A DNA stretch of 64,000 bases from Bettongia penicillata ogilbyi (GCA_023548195.1 JAJHZJ010000251.1:248001-312000); one strand, 5' to 3'; shown: positions 33,151 through 46,349, numbered from the stretch's first letter. Made by a program: numbers and translations. The notes: a model not told the origin generated them from the letters alone.

Positions 33151-33261
33151 TTTTTTGTTTACAATATAGAAGAACAATTAGCAAATTCAATGACCTACCA
33201 TCGCTCCTACTGTGAAGGATAATTGTCAGTAGAAGTAATAGCTTATGCCTTAGGCTAAGTC

Positions 33262-33490
33262 TTTGTGGTTGTTCAGTCATTGGGAGTTTTCTTGGCAAGG
33301 ATATTGGAGAGTTTGCGTTTCCTTCTCTAGTAATTTTACAGATGAGGAACTGAAGCAAATATGGCAAATTGACTTGCCCAGGGTCACACAACTAGTAAGG
33401 GTCTGATGCCAGATTTGAACTCAAGAAGATGAGTCCTTTTGACTTCAGGCCCAAGCCCAGCACTCTATCTGCTGCATCCCTTAGTTACCC
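33262..33490 (-). mobile_element. Mar-type SINE (intron 3)
   Basis: GAGTTTTCTTGGCAAGGATATTGG, ACAGATGAGGAACTGAAGC, GCCCAGGGTCACACAACTAG, GATTTGAACTCAAGAAGATG and CACTCTATCTGCTGC. Confidence 0.8.
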
Positions 33491-33884
33491 TTAGACCAAG
33501 CCTAAATCTCCATTTAAAAATGAGCTTGAAAAATTCAAGCATAAATAAGGAGAGACTTTTTCAGCTACCAGTCAACAATTATTTGTTGATCCCACCCAAA
33601 CTGGAGATGAGGGAAGAATACAAAAGTAATATAAAAAAAATTATTCCTGCCTTCAAAAAATTGAAAACCCACCTGGGAACTCAAGATTCCCAAAAACAAT
33701 TTTAAATAATTAAAAACAATAGAACACTACAACTAAATTTTAGGGCACGATAGATAGAAACTGTTAAGTTCAGAGCAGAGGGAAATCAGCGTAGGTTCCG
33801 GTGATCAAGAAGTTTTCACCGAGAAGGTGGGATCTGAGGTGGGTACTAATGACCTTACTAAAGACAAAGCATGACTTGACTGGT

Positions 33885-34170
33885 CAAGACAATGAGCCAA
33901 GAGAATTCCAAAGGACTCTTGATGAAAAATGCTGCACACCTCCAGAGAGTGGACTTATAAACTGAATGCAAATTGGAGTATAATTTTCTTATTTTACTTT
34001 TCTTGCTTCTGGGTGATACGGCTAATACGGAAATAAGCTTTGCATGATTTCACGTGTGTAAGTGTTATCATAGCTCTTACCTTCTCAGTGGGTGGGGGAG
34101 GGATAGGTGGGAGGGAGAGAATTTAGAACTAAAACATTTTTAAAAGAATGCTTAAAATAAATAACAATTT
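33885..34170 (+). mobile_element. L1 3' end fragment (intron 3)
   Basis: GAATTCCAAAGGACTCTTGA, GATACGGCTAATACGGAAAT, GGTGGGAGGGAGAGAATTTAG and A-rich tail. It resembles the other L1 3' ends here but is short. Confidence 0.65.
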
Positions 34171-34375
34171 TTAAAAATATGATTATATGAAAAATAAAGA
34201 CAAGTTATCTTAAGCAAATCACTAACCTTGATGTTGAAATATAAATAATGTCAATGAACTTTTAAATATTTTCTCCACTTTGTTCTTTATTAATGATAGT
34301 GTTAGTAATAACAATAAAATAATAGCTAGCATCTATATATGGCTGTAAAGTTTATAAAACACTGTATGTGTGTGT

Positions 34376-34690
34376 GAGTTCATTGCCGAAGAAGACCGTG
34401 CCATCAGAGAAATGATGACATGACTTGCACTTGACTTTGTTTTGAGTGAGGGAGGGCTGTGCAGGTCATCAGGCTCACTTCTCCTCCAGAGCCATCTGAA
34501 TCCAGTGACTTGATATTCATCAGGATGACTGGAGATGGCCCAGGATAAGGCAATTAGGGTTAAGTGACTTGCCCAAGGTCACACAGTTAGTGTGCGTCAA
34601 GTGTCTGAGGTGAGATTTGAACTCAGGTCCTCCTGACTCCTGCACTGGAGCTCTATCTACCGCACCACTGAGCTGCCCACAACATTATAT
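34376..34690 (-). mobile_element. RTE-associated SINE joined to Mar SINE sequence
   Basis: The 34376-34545 part is the reverse complement of the RTE-SINE 3' half (TGAGTGAGGGAGGGCTGTGC, CCTCCAGAGCCATCTG). It runs directly into GGTTAAGTGACTTGCCC ... CACCACTGAGCTGCCC. Either this is a composite family or two insertions abut. Confidence 0.65.
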
Positions 34691-34880
34691 ATTCTTTTAT
34701 TTGATCCTCACAACAACCTTATGAGATAGATCCTATTATTATCCCTATTTTAGAGATGAGGATCCTGAGGAACAAAGAGATTACTTAAGTTGATCAGGTT
34801 CACACTGCTGGGAAGTTATCTGTGGCAGGATTCAAACTCAGACCTCCTGACTCTTAGTCTAATCACTAAGTTTTAGCTTA
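34690..34880 (-). mobile_element. MIR SINE (intron 3)
   Basis: TTTGATCCTCACAACAACCTT, TTTTAGAGATGAGGATCCTG and GGCAGGATTCAAACTCAGACC. Confidence 0.7.
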
Positions 34881-35079
34881 ACATGTTCCTCAAGTGAATG
34901 GGTTGAGAGCCAAAAAAGCAGGTGGTGAACCCAATGGCAAAATGTCTCTTTTTGTCATCATAGGATTCATATTATTATTATATGCCATATTATTATAACA
35001 TTTTGTGGCTGGAGGGACTTTCCTGGGATTTCATGAATGTAAGGAACAAGAGGTAAGTAACAATGGAGAGGTCTTCTCT

Positions 35080-35340
35080 TCCGAAGGCCAGAGAAGAGAA
35101 ACTTCTTGTCCAGGGTCGTGAAGTTAGTATATGTCAGTGGTGAGATTTGGACCCGGGTCTTCCTAACCACCAATTCTCTTTCACCAGGCTGTATCTAGGT
35201 GTTCCTCCCCCGGCCTTTCAATTGTTTTATTTTATTTTATTCAATTTATTATTTATTTATTTTTAACGTTTAAAAGAAATTGAGTTTCAAATCCTCTTCT
35301 TCTCTCCTCAAGCCCCTCCCGTATTGATGGAGAAGTCACG
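35080..35340 (-). mobile_element. SINE fragment plus L1-tail-like sequence (intron 3)
   Basis: GTCGTGAAGTTAGTATATGTC and GGACCCGGGTCTTCCTAACC are SINE-like. The following TTTATTTTATTTTATTCAAT, GAAATTGAGTTTCAAATCC and AGCCCCTCCC recall a reverse L1 3' end. Confidence 0.4.
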
Positions 35341-36082
35341 TAATATCATATCATGCCTCCATGTGCTGTTTTGCAATTCCTATGTTAATCTTCACTCGAT
35401 TGCTTGTGTGAAGTATATATAAAGCCACATAGCATTTACCACTATGTCATGAGAGCTATATTGCTCTCATTTCTACATTTTCCTGACATTCGGGCATCTA
35501 GGGACACCCACCTTTATGAAATATTTAATATTAGCATTTTAACTCCAGGCCCTTGATATTTTCAAGTACAATTTTGTAATTAATCACTTGATTTTTCACT
35601 CTTTAATATTTACAACTGACTAATCTTGGAAAGTATTCAGAAAGAGTACAAAGTCCTCAGGAAGAGCAGCACTCATAGATGATGTTTGTGCTTCCAAAGA
35701 CAAGGCTGCTCATTTGTTTAAATAAGCTTTTGACTAAGGTCACCCACCATTGCAGTCAAATAGTGTCATAACAGAAAACCTAAACAGAAATATGTTTTCA
35801 TCTAACTCTAAGTTTCTATAATAATTAGAGGTGTTTGCCTATAGGCAGTTTCTCTTCCAATGCTTTATAGTCAGGATGGAGAGGTGTGGGCATCGCTGCC
35901 TGAACTCATCTTTTTTCCAACTTGGCCTTTTGCATCACCCCTGAATTCCTATGAGATGGCCTGTAAATTTGTTTCACTCATAAAAACATCTGAACAGCCT
36001 CCAAATAAATCTGTTCTCATCCCAGACATGGAGACACAGTTAAGACAAATATGCTTTTCGGTTCCAATATTTTCTTCCCTAC

Positions 36083-36205
36083 CTTTGGCTGAATCATCAT
36101 AGCCTATGTGTTTAATGGTGTCCCGGACTACACGCTGATAATCCACCATGGCAACTGATGTGATCTCCCCGCAGAGAAGGACCATCCCAGTTTTGCAGAC
36201 AGTCT
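36083..36205 (-). CDS. MAT1A: MAT1A coding exon 3
   Basis: Completes E58, encodes residues 59-98 ([20 protein letters not shown] through GYDDSAK) and gives the first base of G99. C61 and C69 are present; C61 pairs with C35 in rat MAT I/III. The acceptor is TTTACAG and the donor AAAG|GTAGGG. Val74-Ala75 stands where human has Met-Ala, a conservative change. Confidence 0.97.
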
Positions 36206-36639
36206 CTGTAAAGGAGAGAACAGAGGAAATCTTAGAACACGCATTGCAAGGTAGCAAAGGCTCCATACTGCCTGACACAGACCTCAGAGAGACATTAAAA
36301 AATCTGAAGGAGACTGAACGGCAAAGCTGTAACTAGTATGGAGTGACTGGGGCTTTGTTCCAGGGGAGAGAGCATGCTTCCTGGCCACAACAACCATCCT
36401 GCATGTCATTCTCTATGTCACCACACAGAGCAACTTCTATCCACTCTTACCCCTCCCCACCTAAGACTGGCAGTAGCCCATAATCCCTCTCTCATCTCCT
36501 GCAGAATGTGAGGGGCCTTGGGGGTCAGACTGTCCCCTTGCACAACTGCACCTTTGGTAAGACTCTGCTTTGCGTGTTTATTATGAAATTAGTTCTAGCA
36601 TAAGACCAAAGGATTATTGTGACTTTAGAAAAGTCACTT

Positions 36640-36920
36640 ATGGAAAGATCACTGTCTCTAGAGTGTGAGGATCCAGCTCAGATCCTACCTCTGACATTTC
36701 CTGCCTTTATGACTTTAAAAAAATTACTCAATCTCCCTGGGTCTTAATTTCCCCATCTGCAAAATGAGAGAGTTGGACAAGAGGGCTTCTGATGGCCTTT
36801 CCAGCAATTAATCTATCATCTTATGACCTCTCTGGGCTTTAGTTTTCTTACCTATAAAATGATGGAATTGGACAAGACTGGGCTTTAAAAACTTTTTCAG
36901 CTCAAAAATTCTATAAATCT
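36640..36920 (+). mobile_element. MIR-type SINE(s) (intron 2)
   Basis: GAGGATCCAGCTCAGATCCTA, CCCCATCTGCAAAATGAGAG and a second tail copy CTATAAAATGATGGAATTGG. Confidence 0.65.
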
Positions 36921-36924
36921 ATCA

Positions 36925-37650
36925 TTATAATCCTGAGTCTTATTAAAATCAAAGGAATATGGAAAAAGAGCATTCCCTTAATGTCAAGATGGAGAACCTT
37001 ACACCTTATTCAAATCTAAGAAATACTGATGGAGGATGATAATGATGTGAATGAAATTTAGATGGTACCTCTGATTTAATTAAACAATAATGTTCCTTGG
37101 TCTATCTACTGACTTAATAAGGAACCCCAAGAGGGTATTATGACATATATGGGAAAATGAATTAATCATCACATAATTTAACTTTAACCAACAGACTAGT
37201 GCCAAAATAATAACCTCCTAGAAAATCACTATTCTATCAAATGCTATCATGAATTAGAAATAATAAATGAAAAAATAAATTTAAACCAGACAGACATTTG
37301 TGTTTATGCCCCATATTGGTACAGTGAAAGCATCATTAACAGTTACTTTAAAAGTTTTGCTTGTTCCCAGGCACTGTCTAATAACTTTCTGCAGAAGGCC
37401 CAAAATCTGTATTGATATTTGCCCTGACTGAAGATAAACTGTGTCTTTCCCAATCAGACAAACTCTCTGGGACTTTCTAACTGTGACCAAACTCTGAGGC
37501 AAGCTATATATATAGCATTATTCTCCCAGAGAAGGTAACATATTTAGGACCGCTAAAAACACCAAGCAGAGCTTCCACAAAACAAAAAGATAAAACTACA
37601 AAATTTTGCCTATAGTACAATGATTTCACCTATAGAAATGGGGGAACAAA
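36925..37650. other. MAT1A: Intron 2 interior, nothing recognised
   Basis: Unique-looking AT-rich DNA without splice-bounded coding potential. Confidence 0.4.
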
Positions 37651-37654
37651 TCAG

Positions 37655-37895
37655 GCTGGTAAAAGACAATGGATTTAAGAGATAGGCTGTTTGGATTCTA
37701 GTTCCTGGTTATGAGTCATATTTGGCAAGTGACTTGTAGATAGACATAGCTTCTTGAAGATTCAGTCTCCTCACCTTTAAAATGAAAGGATTGAACTAGA
37801 TCATTTCTACTTCACCTCTAATAGTTTAAGCCAACTCTTAGTATAGTGCCTATCCCTGTAAGTAAGCACTTAATAAATGCTTGTTGACTGAAACA
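37655..37895 (+). mobile_element. MIR-type SINE followed by L2-like tail (intron 2)
   Basis: GTAAAAGACAATGGATTTAAG ... CCTCACCTTTAAAATGAAAG, then TAGTATAGTGCCTATCCCTG and AAGCACTTAATAAATGCTTG. Confidence 0.65.
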
Positions 37896-38579
37896 CTATA
37901 TCCCATGAAGCATGAAAGTACCCCTCAATGCTCATTTGGACATTTAGACTTCTAGGAGAAGAAAATAAAATTTTACATGAAGCCAAGAACAGATAGGACC
38001 TCTATTACACTTGGAAAATGACACAAAACTGGAAGTGACAGTCATCAGCTGATCACACAATCAGTATCCCAAAAGACCTTGGCAGGCTATAATATTGGGC
38101 GTAACTTAATAAGATAAAATGGTAAAGGTTTTAGACTGAGGTTTAAAAATAATTTCATGAGTATATAAGATGGAGGGATGTAGCTAAACTGCAAGTTATC
38201 TGAAAAATAGTGGGGGTTTCAGTTGGCTCAAACCAGTATGAGTTGAAAGTGAGGTGTGACTGCCGAAACAATCATATCAACATCCCTTATTTAGAAGTGC
38301 AATGTTCAGTATTACAGAGGTGATGTTCCCACTGTACACTGTTCTTATCAAACCACATCTGGAAAATGATGTTGTCATGGAAATAATATTTTAGGAAGGA
38401 TGTTGATTAGGCCAGCAAGTATCCAGGGGAGGATGACCAGAACAGTTGAGGCTTTGGTTAACATGTCACATGAGCGTTGGGAGAGGAGAACAGGGATGTT
38501 TAGCCTAAAATTATCTTAAGGAGAGAAAAAGATAATTGTCTTGAAGTCATTGAAAAGTTGTCACAAAAAGAAGCATTGG

Positions 38580-38990
38580 ATAGTTAGTCTTTCACAACAT
38601 GACTATTATAGAGTTGTTTTGTATAACTACATATGTATAACCTATTTTGAATTGCTTGCTTTCTCAATGGGGGTGGGTGCGGAGGGAAGAAGGGAGAGAA
38701 TTTTGAATTCAAAAAACAAATGTCAAAAAATTGTTTTTACATGCAACTGGGAAATAAGATATACAGGCAATGGGGTATAGAAATCTATCTTGCCCTTCAA
38801 GAAAGTAAAGAGGAGATAATGGTGGGGGAGGGATGACAAAAGGGAGGCCAGACTGAGGAAAAGGGAAATCAGAATGCATGCCATCTTGGGAGGGGGAAGG
38901 GAAAGATGGAGGAAAATTTGGAACTCAAAATCTTGTGGAAATGAATGTTGAAAACTAAAAATCAATGAATAAGTTGAAATCTTAAAAAAA
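38580..38990 (+). mobile_element. L1 3' ends, two abutting fragments (intron 2)
   Basis: Fragment one (to about 38725) has ATAACCTATTTTGAATTGC and AGAAGGGAGAGAATTTTGAA. Fragment two (about 38870-38990) has GCATGCCATCTTGGGAGGG, ATTTGGAACTCAAAATCTTG and AATGTTGAAAACTAAAAATC. Confidence 0.7.
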
Positions 38991-38999
38991 ATTGGACTT

Positions 39000-39310
39000 G
39001 CTTCACTTTGCAACAAGAGCAAGAGCTAACATCCATATATCACTAGCTATGATAGTGTATTATGCCAAGATATTGGCATATAATACCAATAGGTATTATG
39101 CCAAGTGCTTTACAATTATTATCTCATTTGATCCACACAATGCTAGGATCTAGGGGCTATTGTTAGTCTCCTTTTTTTCAGATGAGGAAACTGAGGCAAA
39201 CAAAATTTAAATGACTTGCCCAACTAATAAGTGTCCGATGCTGGATTTGAACCCATCTCCCCTGACTCCAGGCCCAGTGCTCTATCCACAGAGCCACCTA
39301 GCTGCTAATA
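39000..39310 (-). mobile_element. MIR/Mar-type SINE (intron 2)
   Basis: ATTATGCCAAGTGCTTTACA, TCAGATGAGGAAACTGAGGC, GGATTTGAACCCATCTCCCC and ATCCACAGAGCCACCTAGC. It contains a local duplication of TATTATGCCAAG about 50 bp apart. Confidence 0.75.
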
Positions 39311-39461
39311 ATATGATAGAGGGCAGAAGCAGAAGCCACAGACCAGAATTATAGAGATCTAGATCTAGATCTGATATGAGGAAAAACTTGTGAACAATTA
39401 GAGCAACCAGTGGTGGAATAGGTTTGTTTTGAGAGGTAATATTCAAGTATGCAAATACACA

Positions 39462-39467
39462 CATACT

Positions 39468-39511
<44 letters not shown>
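39462..39511. repeat. (CA)n microsatellite (intron 2)
   Basis: About 20 CA units, preceded by imperfect ACACATACTCACATA units. Confidence 0.96.
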
Positions 39512-39512
<1 letters not shown>

Positions 39513-40211
39513 CTACTAGAGGTCTTCAGAGAAAGCCTAGATAATCACTTGCTGCCTACACTGTAGAAGGGGCTCTTGCTCAAATATAGGTTGGACTGAA
39601 TGGTCTTTGAGGTTCCTTCCAATTCTGAAATTGTGACAATTAAAAGGTTTGAGAGAGTTTCTGGGTAATTTAATCATTTTATTTATAAGGCCAGCACATT
39701 TACTAATAAAAGGAAGGTCATTTGACCATCTCTCTTAGACCAAAAACTCCTTATGTTGATGAGTTCACAGTTACACTCTTCAAAGAGTAGGTATTCCTGA
39801 GGAATAGCAATCAACTCTGATTGGTTAACAATTAATGAGAGAATGAATATTACAATGAGAGGGTGGGCTATATTAAAATGAGGGTCTTGGGGTACATGAC
39901 TTGGTCAGAGAGACTTATCAATTTCCATATCACCTGTCTGACAAAAGGGAGAGGAGTCACATTTTCTCAGATCTATCTGAGCAAATGCAATGACCAGAAT
40001 TACACCCATTAAGCCAAACAGATTTTTTTTTACTGTCTGATTAGATCTTGGCCTGGGTAAATCTTTAAGAGAGATTTCCCACGCTGGTTAGTTTCCTAAT
40101 GAAGAAGTAGAAAAGAAGAGAAACTTTGGTCCTAATAGAATAATTAGCTATTAATTAATTAGCTATTAAATAATCCTTTCTCACAAAACCATGTGATTTT
40201 GTTATTCTTAC

Positions 40212-40289
40212 CACAAGCAACCTTGGCATTTGGGTCTTGTTTTAGATGGGCATCCAGCACAGCATCGCTGATCTGATCACAGATCTTAT
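40212..40289 (-). CDS. MAT1A: MAT1A coding exon 2
   Basis: Completes D32, encodes residues 33-57 ([20 protein letters not shown] through AKVAC) and the first base of E58. D32 coordinates magnesium, and C35 is the partner of C61. The acceptor is ATTTCAG and the donor TGTG|GTAAGA. The sequence is identical to human as I recall it. Confidence 0.97.
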
Positions 40290-40294
40290 CTGAA

Positions 40295-42330
40295 ATAAGA
40301 AGGAAATTATGAGTCTGAAATAGTAAATCCATACTATACGAATGGACAAATGAGAATATATCAATAGCTATTAAAGAAGAGACTACAGTATTGGATATCT
40401 AAGAAATGAGAAATCATTTCAAACATTGTCTCCAGTATCACTCCTCTCCCACACCAACTTTGGGGTGATGTAGATTTTTGTCCTAATCCTGGAATTTCCT
40501 GTAGAGAAAAATGCATGCCAAAAATAGTTACTCCAAGAGCTCCAGGGTAATTCACAAACATTCTTCTAATAATGTGTTCATCCATCAACATATATTCCCT
40601 AATTCCTGAGTGCACATCTGGAAAAGTCCTAAAAGCAGACACTCAAGCAGTTACTTCAATATAAGTTAAAGTTAAGGCAGCGAAATCTAATTGGACTACA
40701 GATGGGGTTTTTTCAACGCACTAGGTTCAAAATATTATACCTTAGCATGTGAAAATTCTAAAACAAAGGTGACCAGAAGAATACTTGCAAATCAGTATAA
40801 CAGTTTAAGATATTTTCATAGGAAATTCTCTAGACTTCTCAGATCATCCCAAAATGCCAAACATCTTCATTGTTTTTAATGAAATAAATACCTAACTGAA
40901 AACTCCTGCCAAATGTTAGTTGCAGTAGATAGAAGAGAACTCAATCCATTATTTGGCATTGTTCTTTTCATATTTACCTAGGATGTCTTCAGCATCAAGG
41001 ATACTTGTACAGACGAACCCCAGAGCTGCATTTCCCAAACTAATTTGACCACAGAGCACTTCAGAATCTGACATTTACCAACAACATCAAACATGCTGGT
41101 CTAGGGATAAGGAATTGCACTGGCATAAAGGGAGATCATATCAGATAACTTTTGGATTGAGCAAATTAACCTTATTTTCATAGCAAAAATTCCATGTTCA
41201 TATATGTGCATGTGTATGTATATATATGCACACACATATACATATATATTATATGTACATTATCTGATATGTAGTATTTGAGAGAAGAAATATAAAATTT
41301 TCCCTTCTATGCACACCTTGAAGAGTATCATGTTTGGGGAAAACTCCTCCAGAAAAAAAAATCTTCATATCACTGTAACTCCAGGATAATCTGAGCTGCC
41401 CACGTTCAAAACATAAGAAATAAAAAGTGCTTTGGCCTTGCACACACAGGCTTAGATATCAAGTTCAAGTTTCAAATTAATCACAAAAATCAGTTCTTGA
41501 AATCAATCTTTTGTTTCTCCAGTGAGGAATAAGTGTTAAGAACAGGGCCACCCAATCATGTGAATACTATTATTTAAACCAAAAAACTTTCTAAGAGTGT
41601 AGTCATGGAACCATAGTTACTGTATCTAAATTGCATTAGGCTCTGGTTCAGATAGATACTAAACAACATGAAATATGCTTATACTGTTGCCTACACTATT
41701 TTATGCAACATTTACCTGGCATTACTTTCTTCATATTTTAGGTTCATTTTACCAGTGGAAGTTTGCTTGTAATATTTTTTGTTTATATTTTTTTTTAAAT
41801 ATCTACACCTACAAGTGAATTTTAATTATTTACATAAAAAGTATCACTCTGGGAACTATGTAACTAAATTTAATTGGAATATAAATCTGTTTTAAACAAT
41901 TTATTATGTCATACATTCCCAAATCAAATAGAATTTGTCTTGTATTTTCTACTGCATAAGGTAATCTACTAGTCTGGAAGTAGAAAAATGACCATATATA
42001 CAAATATGTTTCTGTATAGAATATTTTTTAATGAAACTAAAAGGGAAACATATCTGGCATTCTTTCATCCTCTAATCCTGTGTTATATTGTTTATGGTAT
42101 ATCTTACATTTTACTATAAGTATATTAGTAGAACAAAATTTTAAAACTATATTCATTAAAATGTTCTGCTGTTCTTCTAATAGTTCAAATTATCTTTTTA
42201 AAAATTCATATCCATTCACATTCATCTAAAAATAGTCCATACTATCAAAAAAAAAACCTTAGAATGAGCTTCACTCACTATGCTACAACATGAAATTTTG
42301 AACATAGTTACCTGTACACATTCAAAGCAC
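40295..42330. other. MAT1A: Intron 1, 3' part: no gene, one microsatellite
   Basis: Mostly AT-rich unique-looking DNA. A TATGTGCATGTGTATGTATA run lies at about 41200-41262. No conserved exon was recognised. Confidence 0.4.
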
Positions 42331-42334
42331 AACA

Positions 42335-42500
42335 GATTAAGAACTGGCAGGGACAATCAAATTTAACCCTTTCATTGTACAGATGATGAACCTGAGGTAC
42401 AGATAACGGAATGACTTATCCAAGGTCACACAGATAGTAAGCAGAGGAACAAGTCAAACCCAGGGTTTTTTAAATTCTAAATCAGCACTCACATTGGCAA
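42335..42500 (-). mobile_element. MIR SINE (intron 1)
   Basis: AAGAACTGGCAGGGACAATC, TACAGATGATGAACCTGAGG, CCAAGGTCACACAGATAGT and CAAACCCAGGGTTTTTTAAA. Confidence 0.6.
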
Positions 42501-42804
42501 ATGTTTTCAAAACTCCACATCCCACTTTAACACACAGAGCATCTGAAGAGCTACCACATTGTAGAAACCAGAGAGCCATTCTCATCCAAATAACAATAGA
42601 TCAGAATAAATAACCTCAATGACAATTTAATGAAGCACCTCAATATCCCCCATCTGCCTCCCTGTGTCTCATTTATATGGATAGGAGAGGAGACAGGAAA
42701 AAAAATCTAATGATGTCAAAATGGATATACTGAATATACTTTAGTACGTTCAGAAGAGGCAGCCAAAACTCTACCTGACTGAATAAAGTATGTAATAATT
42801 AAAA

Positions 42805-43045
42805 TTCAATTCAGCAAACATCTATTAAATATCTACTATCTGTAAGGCATAATATTAGGTTTTGCAAAGACAGCAGTGAAACAATCCCTTCCTTTAAACA
42901 ACTTATGTTCCCTTGCCAGGCTTTGAACAGCTCAAGGTCTCTCTGGGGCCTCCATGAATGATGCAATCAATCAACAAACTTTGGGTATATACTCATCGTG
43001 TTCCTAGAAGTACACTAAGTGCCATGGACGAAACAGGGCAGTACA
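42805..43045 (+). mobile_element. Two CORE-SINE fragments (intron 1)
   Basis: TCAGCAAACATCTATTAAATA and AACAATCCCTTCCTTTAAAC, then CAATCAATCAACAAACTTTG and ACACTAAGTGCCATGGACG. Confidence 0.45.
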
Positions 43046-43919
43046 AGATAATGGAGAGGAAGCCCAGCGTAGGGCACAGAGATCTTCTCAAAGTTGGCCA
43101 ATGTCTCCTAGGTTCTTTATCGTGAGCGACAATGAGCAAAGATTTATGCCAATTTCCTAAAGGCCCACCAAAGCAAGTGAGTAAAGAGGCAAAGTCTGCT
43201 CCTGTCTACATATGGCCATCAGATGGTCAACCAAAGAAGGAGCTTTCCTTATGAAAACAAGAGCTTGAGAACCAAATGCTCATGAGAGATAGATCTCAAA
43301 ATCATCTACTTTGTGGCTGCTAAAACCAAGCTGAATAATTTTGTCAGCTTTATACAAGTATCTAGTTAGAGAAAAAAGACGCTCTAAGTAATATGGAAAC
43401 AATAATACTTAATTCAGAAGTTCGACAATATGCAATTTATTGCCACAGTGTCCCCTCCACAAGTACAAGTTGCAACCCCACTTTAACAAAGTAATTAGTC
43501 TTCAAGAATTGGTGAGGTCAAAAAATGTATCTCCCTGTGGCCAATGACATGGCGTTGAGCCTCTTAAAATTTAGCTAGTCTGATCCTCAGACAGCTGACT
43601 GATGACTCATCACCAGATCCATATTAGAGCTTTTCCAGCTGGGGAAAACCAAACGAACTTCAACTCTACTGGCACAGTCTTCAAGAAACTCAGAATTCCT
43701 TCCCTTCTACAATGAAGAACTGAAGAATAAGAATTTGTGATATGTATATTATAGTCTACATCTAAGGTCTGATAGAACATGTTTGCACATAATGCCACTC
43801 CAAAATCTTCCAAACTTATAGGAGTCACCCATTTTGCTAAATAGGGTTGACTAAGTTTAATGAGGGTTAATTGAGTATGTGTTTCTGTGTTCATGAAGAA
43901 GGTGGAAGAATTAGTTCAC

Positions 43920-44165
43920 ATTAGATAAGAGTGCTGGTCCTAAAGTCAGGAGAACCTGAGTTCAAATCCATTCTCATGTGATATATGTGACACTAGGCAA
44001 GTCACTTAACCTATTAGTCCCAGTTTTGTCATCGGTAAAATGAGATTAATGATAGCATCTACCTCCTAAGGTGGGGAGAATAAAATGAGATATAGTGTAA
44101 AGCACTTTACAAACCTTAAACTGTAGAAATGTTAGTTATTATAATAATGATTATTGGTAGACAAT
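43920..44165 (+). mobile_element. Mar/MIR-type SINE (intron 1)
   Basis: GTGCTGGTCCTAAAGTCAGG, CCTGAGTTCAAATCCATTCTC, CACTAGGCAAGTCACTTAAC and AAAGCACTTTACAAACCTTAA. Confidence 0.75.
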
Positions 44166-44271
44166 AAGCTATAAAAAAGAATGATGATAGTCTTTGCTAA
44201 CTATGCTCTTTTTCTCTGTAAGTATTAACACTGTCAAAATATCAAACATGCTATAATATTAAACATATTTT

Positions 44272-44425
44272 ACTTGGAGTCCGTAGACCTAGGTTTGAAT
44301 CTCCCCTCAAAGACTTAGTAGCTGTGCGACCATGGAAAAGCCACTTGACCTCTAAGATTCTCACTTTCCTCATCTCTTTTAAATAGGGATGGTAATAGTT
44401 GTATTACCTAATTCACAGACTTGCT
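44272..44425 (+). mobile_element. SINE fragment (intron 1)
   Basis: ACTTGGAGTCCGTAGACCTA, GGTTTGAATCTCCCCTCAAAG and GCTGTGCGACCATGG. Confidence 0.6.
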
Positions 44426-44799
44426 CATGTGAAATGTGACTAGTTATTCTCATATAATTTTGAAGGAAGCTCTCCCAATACATGAATTCGTTCATATTAT
44501 AATAGTACATATGCCTTTATCTTTTATACTGATGTTCCTTTCGCAAAGGAATGACGAATTCCTTTTCCACCTTGCTTTTAAGGAAAAGAAGTTTCCAGCT
44601 GTTAGCCATTGCAACCATCATTTATTGGTGGCTTATGATGTGCTAATCCCTACCCAGGAATCTTTCAGAGGGACATAAATCTGGCAGCAGGCCTCCTCTG
44701 GAAGTCCAAATAAGCAGGAGATTCCATTCTTGAGAAGGAACGTCTTTTTTCAGTACTAAGAACAATCATTCTTCCTATACAAGCTAAGGAAGGATACAG

Positions 44800-44930
44800 G
44801 ATGGGTTAACATTTATTAAGCTCCTATTATGAACAAGATATAATTACCACACTGAAGTATCTTATAATCTATTTGGAGAGATGAAACATTTGTATTTTAA
44901 GATAAATACGTAGGAGTCCCAAATGAGTGA
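44800..44930 (+). mobile_element. CORE-SINE fragment (intron 1)
   Basis: AACATTTATTAAGCTCCTATT and TATCTTATAATCTATTTGGAG. Confidence 0.45.
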
Positions 44931-44934
44931 TACA

Positions 44935-46345
44935 AGATAACATGGGCTTGAAGGTTTCAATAGACTCTTGAGCACGGTCCAATTACAGGGACAAAGGGGA
45001 TATGCATTTTAAGTTTATTTTTTATTGGTATTGTTAAATATTGCAAAGGTAGTGCCATGATTATCATCTGAAGCTTCATATAAATGTGGCAGTCTTAATT
45101 TATTTCTAGCTCAAGACTATGTAGTAAGATGAAATTGTTTATATTATCCAAAAATAATTTATTTTAAAATAAACACAAATTTTCAGTTATTACTTTGATC
45201 TTTCAATGATGCATCCATGTATCTGTGATTTCAGTGGTATGTGTACTCATTATAATCATTAAAAGTACAGCCCTTATATCTATGTTTGCTGATCTTGTGT
45301 TACTCTTGTCCAGGGGGGTCTACCCACCATGCTTGGGCCTTCTTTCAGATCACTTGATGAGTATAAATGCCAATGGAACATGTGAACTTCCTCCATTGAG
45401 AGCAAGGACTCCCAGGATATGATCATGCTACTTCCTTTCCTAGGCATATATCTCTTAAATAGTATCCTTTACAATATTTTTATGCATGATTATTCATTGG
45501 TATTATGTAGTCATATTTTCCTCTCTGCTGTTTTTTTTTCAAAACTATCTTCAAATGTGGCACATGGTGAAATCTCCCCAGACTTGGTAGCCTATGACTA
45601 TTCTCATATAATGGAAAAAATAAAAGTAAATTTAATGAATTTGTGGTGAAGAGAAATGCTGAAATAGGAAAACATCTAAATAGTGGTACGTGGTAATCAA
45701 AATCATTCATTAATTGAGTTTTTCATCTTTTCAATTATTCAATACATTAGTATTGTATCATCATAGGCTCTTTGAAGGCCCATATTGATCACTGGATGTC
45801 CAAGGTCCCAAGTTTTTCCTCTAGGTACAGAGGATCAAAATGTCTAATTGTCAGCACTTTGTAGGCACTTGGAACTCTCTAGATAACATGAGACAAAGCA
45901 GTATACTGGAAAATAAATGTCATGGCAATCCCAGATACCATACTTCAAAATTAGTAGGTAAAACATTTGAAGTGGAAAATAGGAGGATACAGGCATAATA
46001 ACATTCACCTATTACACAGGAGGTAGGGAAAGGACTAATGAACCAAAAGGAAATGTCAGGCAGGAAAAAAAAGAAACCAACTAGGAGAATGAAATATAGC
46101 AAAGATAATAAATGTTCACTGAATTGAGTGTGATTGAGTGAGTATACATGTGATGTTGTAATACATTTCAAGTTATCAACAAAGCCTCTAAGTAGTGCAT
46201 AATAAACATATGCTAGAACTGCAAATTTGAGGGTTGCCAAAATGTCTTGTCATGTTGGTCTAAAGTACAAAACACCTTATGCAGAGCTCCAAAATACATC
46301 TGAACTTTGTGATATCCCTACACATAGAATGTTTGTACAAGAGTA
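44935..46345. other. MAT1A: Intron 1 interior, nothing recognised
   Basis: No exon-like segment. Short frames here have no recognisable product. Confidence 0.4.
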
Positions 46346-46349
46346 ATGC

